This document shows, one piece after another, positions 4,461 to 5,614 of a DNA stretch of 5,614 nt. Numbering within the stretch: position 1 is the stretch's first letter; each line of letters opens with the position of its first letter. The notes beneath the pieces are model-generated. The model was given only the letters and a program-made list of their open reading frames with translations, made no database searches and had not been told where the DNA came from. The stretch is from Nitrospirota bacterium (GTDB lineage Bacteria > Nitrospirota > Thermodesulfovibrionia > Thermodesulfovibrionales > SM23-35). The DNA is taken from positions 1-5,614 of the forward strand of contig JAGSYM010000087.1 in the NCBI GenBank assembly GCA_018262395.1. Reading direction: 5' to 3'. The translations under genes were made by a program, and so were the position numbers.

Positions 4461-5614
4461 ATGATAATCAACATAAAATCCCGAAAAGTAGTTGTCTTGC
4501 TCTTCTGCACAATTATTCTGCTGTGCGTCTCTTTTGATGCAAATTCACAACAGCATTCCCAAGTCAAAAACCAATTACAAGAAAAATCTCCCGTTGAGGC
4601 CAATCTGTCAGACAAAAAGGCTTCTGCTCCATCTGCTCCGGTCATGCTTGGCGGGGAAAAATTATTTTTTGTCCGTGGCGTCATGACTACCACCGCAGAA
4701 AAAAGGGCACAGGATATCTCGGGCAGAATCAATAAGCTTGCTCAGGATTTAACCATCTCCACCGGTTCCATTACCACAAGAGATGATGACGTCTTTACGA
4801 GCATTATTGCGGGCGATCAGATCATTATGGCCTTGCTCGATTCAGATGCCCACTATGAGGGACGGACAAGGCAGGAACTTGCCCGGGAACTTGCAGAGGA
4901 AATCAAAACCGCAGTTGATACATATAGGGTGAATTACAGTAGGAAGAGCATTATCTTCGGGGCCGCATATGCACTTGCTGCAACACTGGTTCTCGTGCTC
5001 CTCTTTATATTTATAGCCAGGCTATTCCGCAGAGTGTACAACCGAATCGAGATAAAATACAGGGCAAAAATTCATCCGATCAGTATAAAGTCAGTAAAGA
5101 TTCTCGAGGAGCAGCAAGTCTGGTCTTTCATCAGCTTCATCATACGTCTCATGCGTTTTGTTCTCATCCTTATCATTGTCTACCTTTACCTTCACTTTGT
5201 TCTGATTTCCTTTCCTTGGACGCGGCCGTATGCAGGGAAGGTCTTTTCTTATGTCCTTGCACCGTTAGGGATGATCGCTGAAGGCATTATAAAAGAGATC
5301 CCTAATCTCTTGTTTATTGCCGTGTTGATAGTCATCACTCGTCTCTTTCTCAAATTTATGCACATGTTCTTCGGACAGATTGAACAGGGGACGATCAAAT
5401 TCCAGGCGTTTTATCAGGAATGGGCAAAACCCACTGACCGTCTGTTAACAATTCTGGTCATAGCTTTTGCTGCTGTCGTGGCCTTTCCTTATATCCCGGG
5501 ATCGGAATCGCCCGCATTCAAGGGGGTTTCAATATTCATTGGCATCCTGTTCTCTCTCGGCTCCCAGTCTGCAATAGCCAACTTTATTGCAGGCATTATC
5601 GTGAACTACAGGAT
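4461..5614 (+). CDS. MscS-superfamily mechanosensitive ion channel (partial, 3' end outside window)
   Basis: This is an inner-membrane channel expected to open under membrane tension and release solutes during hypo-osmotic shock. Only the first 384 codons are present and no stop is reached. Residues 1-29 form a signal peptide (KSRK at 6-9, a hydrophobic core, a cut near Ala-Asn-Ser before Gln30). A periplasmic domain of about 130 residues follows, beginning near the LGGEKLFFVRG block (63-73). I recall this block, with an ExxxRA-like stretch, as typical of a large MscS-like subfamily with an extra N-terminal domain. Membrane spans lie at about 165-187, 222-250, 279-298 and 329-345. The last visible segment (about 354-382) contains FSLGSQSAIANFIAGI, the conserved pore-lining TM3 region of MscS. 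The cytoplasmic beta and alpha/beta domains should follow outside the window. An in-frame TGA at 4452-4454 and the signal peptide fix the ATG at 4461. There is no Shine-Dalgarno sequence, and the -10 box ends 8 nt before the ATG. It is divergent from the helicase operon. Confidence 0.92.
   Translation, partial: MIINIKSRKVVVLLFCTIILLCVSFDANSQQHSQVKNQLQEKSPVEANLSDKKASAPSAPVMLGGEKLFFVRGVMTTTAEKRAQDISGRINKLAQDLTISTGSITTRDDDVFTSIIAGDQIIMALLDSDAHYEGRTRQELARELAEEIKTAVDTYRVNYSRKSIIFGAAYALAATLVLVLLFIFIARLFRRVYNRIEIKYRAKIHPISIKSVKILEEQQVWSFISFIIRLMRFVLILIIVYLYLHFVLISFPWTRPYAGKVFSYVLAPLGMIAEGIIKEIPNLLFIAVLIVITRLFLKFMHMFFGQIEQGTIKFQAFYQEWAKPTDRLLTILVIAFAAVVAFPYIPGSESPAFKGVSIFIGILFSLGSQSAIANFIAGIIVNYR

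Noticed and set aside
4430..4732. Minus-strand open frame of 100 codons across the channel promoter and start
   Set aside because: It is antisense to the signal peptide and periplasmic domain of the channel and to its promoter, and shows no family features.

Overview
The window looks like ordinary bacterial chromosome of moderate GC, with AT-richer intergenic stretches. It holds five protein genes: one small secreted protein, a leftward three-gene operon of housekeeping type, and the first 384 codons of a mechanosensitive channel gene that runs off the right edge. There are no insertion sequences, tRNA or rRNA genes, CRISPR arrays or phage genes. The gene set and protein style suggest a Gram-negative bacterium, perhaps of the Nitrospirota or Desulfobacterota type. 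That placement is a weak impression from the sequence, not a demonstrated one.

Left part (1-303) is non-coding as far as can be told, but rich in signals. It holds a strong hairpin with a T-tract that would terminate leftward transcription at about 11-57, a weak leftward promoter just upstream of it, a perfect 10-bp inverted repeat (96-105/142-151), and a palindrome of CRP/FNR type (205-220). That palindrome sits where an activator should sit relative to a candidate -10 box for the small secreted-protein gene at 304-660. Region 661-1034 separates this gene from the converging operon and contains only short hairpins.

Middle part (1035-4146, minus strand) reads in transcription order: a DEAD-box RNA helicase close to RhlB, an HI0933/YhiN-type flavoprotein, and a Maf nucleotide pyrophosphatase. 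The first gap is 33 bp. The second junction is an 8-nt overlap (ATGTCTGA), so the last two genes are probably translationally coupled. The three products do not form a known pathway; they are RNA remodelling, a poorly understood flavin oxidoreductase, and nucleotide-pool sanitation.

Right part (4147-5614): a divergent intergenic region of 314 bp leads into an exported, multi-membrane-span MscS-superfamily channel. Its start codon lies 8 nt behind a perfect extended -10 box (TGGTATAAT) with no Shine-Dalgarno sequence, which predicts a leaderless or nearly leaderless mRNA. I found no convincing new multi-gene system. The most interesting signals are regulatory: the leaderless channel promoter, the CRP/FNR-like site, and the orphan leftward promoter-terminator pair at the left edge.
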